Source of the DNA: Halorubrum vacuolatum
GTDB lineage: Archaea > Halobacteriota > Halobacteria > Halobacteriales > Haloferacaceae
NCBI RefSeq assembly: GCF_900188065.1
Contig: NZ_FZNQ01000004.1
Coordinates: 1 to 64,000, forward strand
Length of the DNA stretch: 64,000 bases
Direction: 5' to 3'
In this document: positions 62,744 through 64,000 of the stretch, piece after piece
Numbering within the stretch: the first letter of the stretch is position 1
Layout: each line of letters begins with the position of its first letter
The notes under the pieces: generated by a model
Seen by the model: the letters and a program-made list of their open reading frames with translations, nothing else
Database searches by the model: none
What the model was told of the DNA's origin: nothing
Position numbers and translations under genes: made by a program

Positions 62744-63805
62744 TCAGTCGGCAGCGACGCGGCGACGGGCGTCCGCCATCGCCAACACGTCATCGAAGAA
62801 CCCGAGCGAGTCGTGCGGGCCGGGGTTCGCCTCGGGGTGGTACTGCCGCGTGATGACCTCCAGTTCCTCGCTGTCGAGTCCCTCGACGGTGTCGTCGTTG
62901 ACGTTCACCTGGGTCACCTCCAGCGGGCCGGTGTCGTCGACGGTGTAGCCGTGGTTCTGTGTCGTCATGACCACCTGCCCGGTGCGGAGGTCGCGGACGG
63001 GCTGGTTGACGCCGCGGTGACCGAAGGCCATCTTCTTCGTGGAGCCGCCGAGTGCGCTCGCGATGATCTGCTGGCCGAGACAGATTCCCGCAAGGGGCAA
63101 CTCGCCCGCGAAGGCGTCGACGACCGCCTGCGCGTCGACGAAGTTCTCCGGGTCGCCGGGGCCGTTCGAGATGAAGAGCACGTCCGGGTCGATCGCCTCG
63201 ACCGCCTCCGGTGTCGCGTCGTACGGAAGGACGTGGACGTCCGCGCCGCGCTCGGTCAGCGAGCTGATGATCGAACCCTTCGCGCCGCAGTCGATGAGCG
63301 CCACGTCGACCTCGCCGCCGCCCTCGTGGACGGTCGGCTCCGCGATGGTGACCTGCGCGCCGATGTCGGTATGGTCGCTCATCGGGACGCAGGCCTCCAT
63401 CTCCGCGACCGCGTCCTCGGGTGTGACGTCCTCGCCGGCGGCGATCCCGCAGGCCATCGCACCCTCCTCGCGGACGGTCGTGACGATCTCGCGGGTGTCG
63501 ACGTGGTCGACGGCGGGAACGTCCTCGCCCGCCAGCCATTCGGCGACGTCGTCGGTCATCTCGCGGGCGATCGCCGCGCGGGGATGAACCGTCTCGGATT
63601 CGAATCGCTCCGCTCGGACGCCGTAGTTCCCGATCAAGGGGTATGAGAAGGTCAGGATCTGTTCGGCGTAGGAGGGATCGGTCAGCGATTCCTCGTAGCC
63701 GGTGTACGCGGTCGTGAACACCAGTTCACCACGTGTACGCCCCGGCACGCGGGTGCGTGCTTCGAGCACGCGCCCGTCGGCCAGCGCGATGTAGGCGTCC
63801 GACAT
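62744..63805 (-). CDS. carA: Carbamoyl-phosphate synthase small (glutaminase) subunit
   Basis: A 353-residue CarA, which hydrolyses glutamine and passes ammonia to CarB for carbamoyl phosphate, feeding arginine and pyrimidine synthesis. The N-terminal domain has YEESLTDPSYAEQILTFSYP. The class I glutaminase triad Cys is in LAGICLGQQIIASALGG, with QYHPEANPGPHDSLGFF at the end. carB is not downstream. TATA tttatta at 63830-63836 gives a leaderless start at 63805. It is divergent from the Lrp gene. Confidence 0.96.
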   Translation of the reverse strand: MSDAYIALADGRVLEARTRVPGRTRGELVFTTAYTGYEESLTDPSYAEQILTFSYPLIGNYGVRAERFESETVHPRAAIAREMTDDVAEWLAGEDVPAVDHVDTREIVTTVREEGAMACGIAAGEDVTPEDAVAEMEACVPMSDHTDIGAQVTIAEPTVHEGGGEVDVALIDCGAKGSIISSLTERGADVHVLPYDATPEAVEAIDPDVLFISNGPGDPENFVDAQAVVDAFAGELPLAGICLGQQIIASALGGSTKKMAFGHRGVNQPVRDLRTGQVVMTTQNHGYTVDDTGPLEVTQVNVNDDTVEGLDSEELEVITRQYHPEANPGPHDSLGFFDDVLAMADARRRVAAD

Positions 63806-63829
63806 TACGAGATACGTATGCATGTTCGC

Positions 63830-63836
63830 TAATAAA
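63830..63836 (-). promoter_or_regulatory. TATA box of carA
   Basis: Minus-strand tttatta is centred about 27 nt before the carA ATG. Confidence 0.55.
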
Positions 63837-63853
63837 TGCGTCGTTCGTAGATT

Positions 63854-63872
63854 CGTTACGATATTCGTAACG
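63854..63872. promoter_or_regulatory. Palindromic operator between carA and the Lrp gene
   Basis: cgttacga/tcgtaacg is a perfect 8-bp inverted repeat with spacer tat, lying between the two divergent promoters, 30 nt before the Lrp start. Lrp-type regulators bind such short dyads. Confidence 0.5.
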
Positions 63873-63901
63873 GGTAAGTCGGACGCGCCGTACGTGACGA
63901 C

Positions 63902-64000
63902 ATGGACGACCTCGATCGACGGATCCTCTCGATCCTCCGACGGGACGCCCGAACGCCCTATACCGAGATCGCCGATCGCGTCGGGACCTCCGAGGGCACC
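63902..64000 (+). CDS. Lrp/AsnC-family transcriptional regulator (partial, runs off the window)
   Basis: The first 33 codons are MDDLDRRILSILRRDARTPY followed by TEIADRVGTSEGT, the N-terminal helix-turn-helix start of Lrp/AsnC proteins. It is divergent from carA, which suggests amino-acid-responsive control of carA; the effector is unknown. The remainder lies beyond 64000. Confidence 0.85.
   Translation, partial: MDDLDRRILSILRRDARTPYTEIADRVGTSEGT

Overview
The window is one continuous stretch of high-GC haloarchaeal (class Halobacteria) chromosome. The evidence is: strongly acidic proteins; TATA boxes centred about 27 nt before many start codons, which implies leaderless mRNAs; archaeal information-processing genes (aIF-2/5B, NOB1, pelota, RPA with its associated protein, an archaeal-type RNase P RNA); archaeosortase-type surface protein anchoring; and several families seen only in haloarchaea (LWR-salt protein, HVO_2523-type zinc finger, Hvo_1808-type surface protein, bat-type HTH regulator). 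The overall flavour suggests a Halorubrum-like organism, but I cannot prove the genus from the sequence. No rRNA, tRNA, CRISPR array or origin was recognised.

Layout. 1-6.2 kb: thiolase, 2-hydroxyacid dehydrogenase, aminotransferase, Old Yellow Enzyme and an acidic coiled-coil protein. 6.2-9.7 kb is the accessory island: an IS200/IS605-type TnpB element carrying three copies of a paired-hairpin sequence, an orphan transposon end, a ribbon-helix-helix protein, a MazF/AbrB toxin-antitoxin pair and the first copy of a GC-rich structured repeat. 9.7-16.2 kb: a bat-type regulator divergent from a complete histidine-utilisation operon, hutU-hutG-hutI-hutH, with overlapping start and stop codons. 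16.3-20.2 kb: rpap3-rpa3, a second GC-rich repeat (inverted), an EVE-like protein, a pterin dehydratase, a nucleoside deaminase and a broken PHP-domain gene. 20.3-30 kb: acidic HEAT-repeat protein, secreted phospholipase-D-like protein, LWR-salt protein, a second pterin dehydratase, cis-prenyltransferase, NOB1/PRC-barrel/aIF-2 cluster and an MFS transporter. 29.7-34.2 kb: mutS-mutL.

34.3-44.5 kb: membrane proteins, a HtrI-like methyl-accepting transducer, a NikR-like regulator, PadR regulator, J-domain membrane protein, EamA transporter, ArsR-type regulator, the third GC-rich repeat and gpmI. 44.5-57.5 kb: ornithine-cyclodeaminase family enzyme, pelota operon, TIM-barrel protein, IscA/ErpA-type protein, hisD, crtB, a Tat-exported protein, and NAD-salvage genes (nicotinamidase-like and nicotinate phosphoribosyltransferase) flanking a PGF-CTERM metalloprotease-like surface protein. 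57.5-64 kb: AMMECR1 protein, RNase P RNA, CPBP protease, Nudix hydrolase, surE-usp, carA, and the start of an Lrp/AsnC regulator at the right edge.

Most of the window is ordinary chromosome. The unexplained structure lies in two families of structured repeats. The first is a GC-rich 16-bp-stem repeat at three intergenic sites (about 9.5, 18.1 and 42.1 kb), whose outer stem differs between copies with base pairing kept. The second is a paired-hairpin unit with 3-nt loops, present three times inside the TnpB element. One of those copies appears to be inserted in frame in tnpB, and another replaces the end of the gene.
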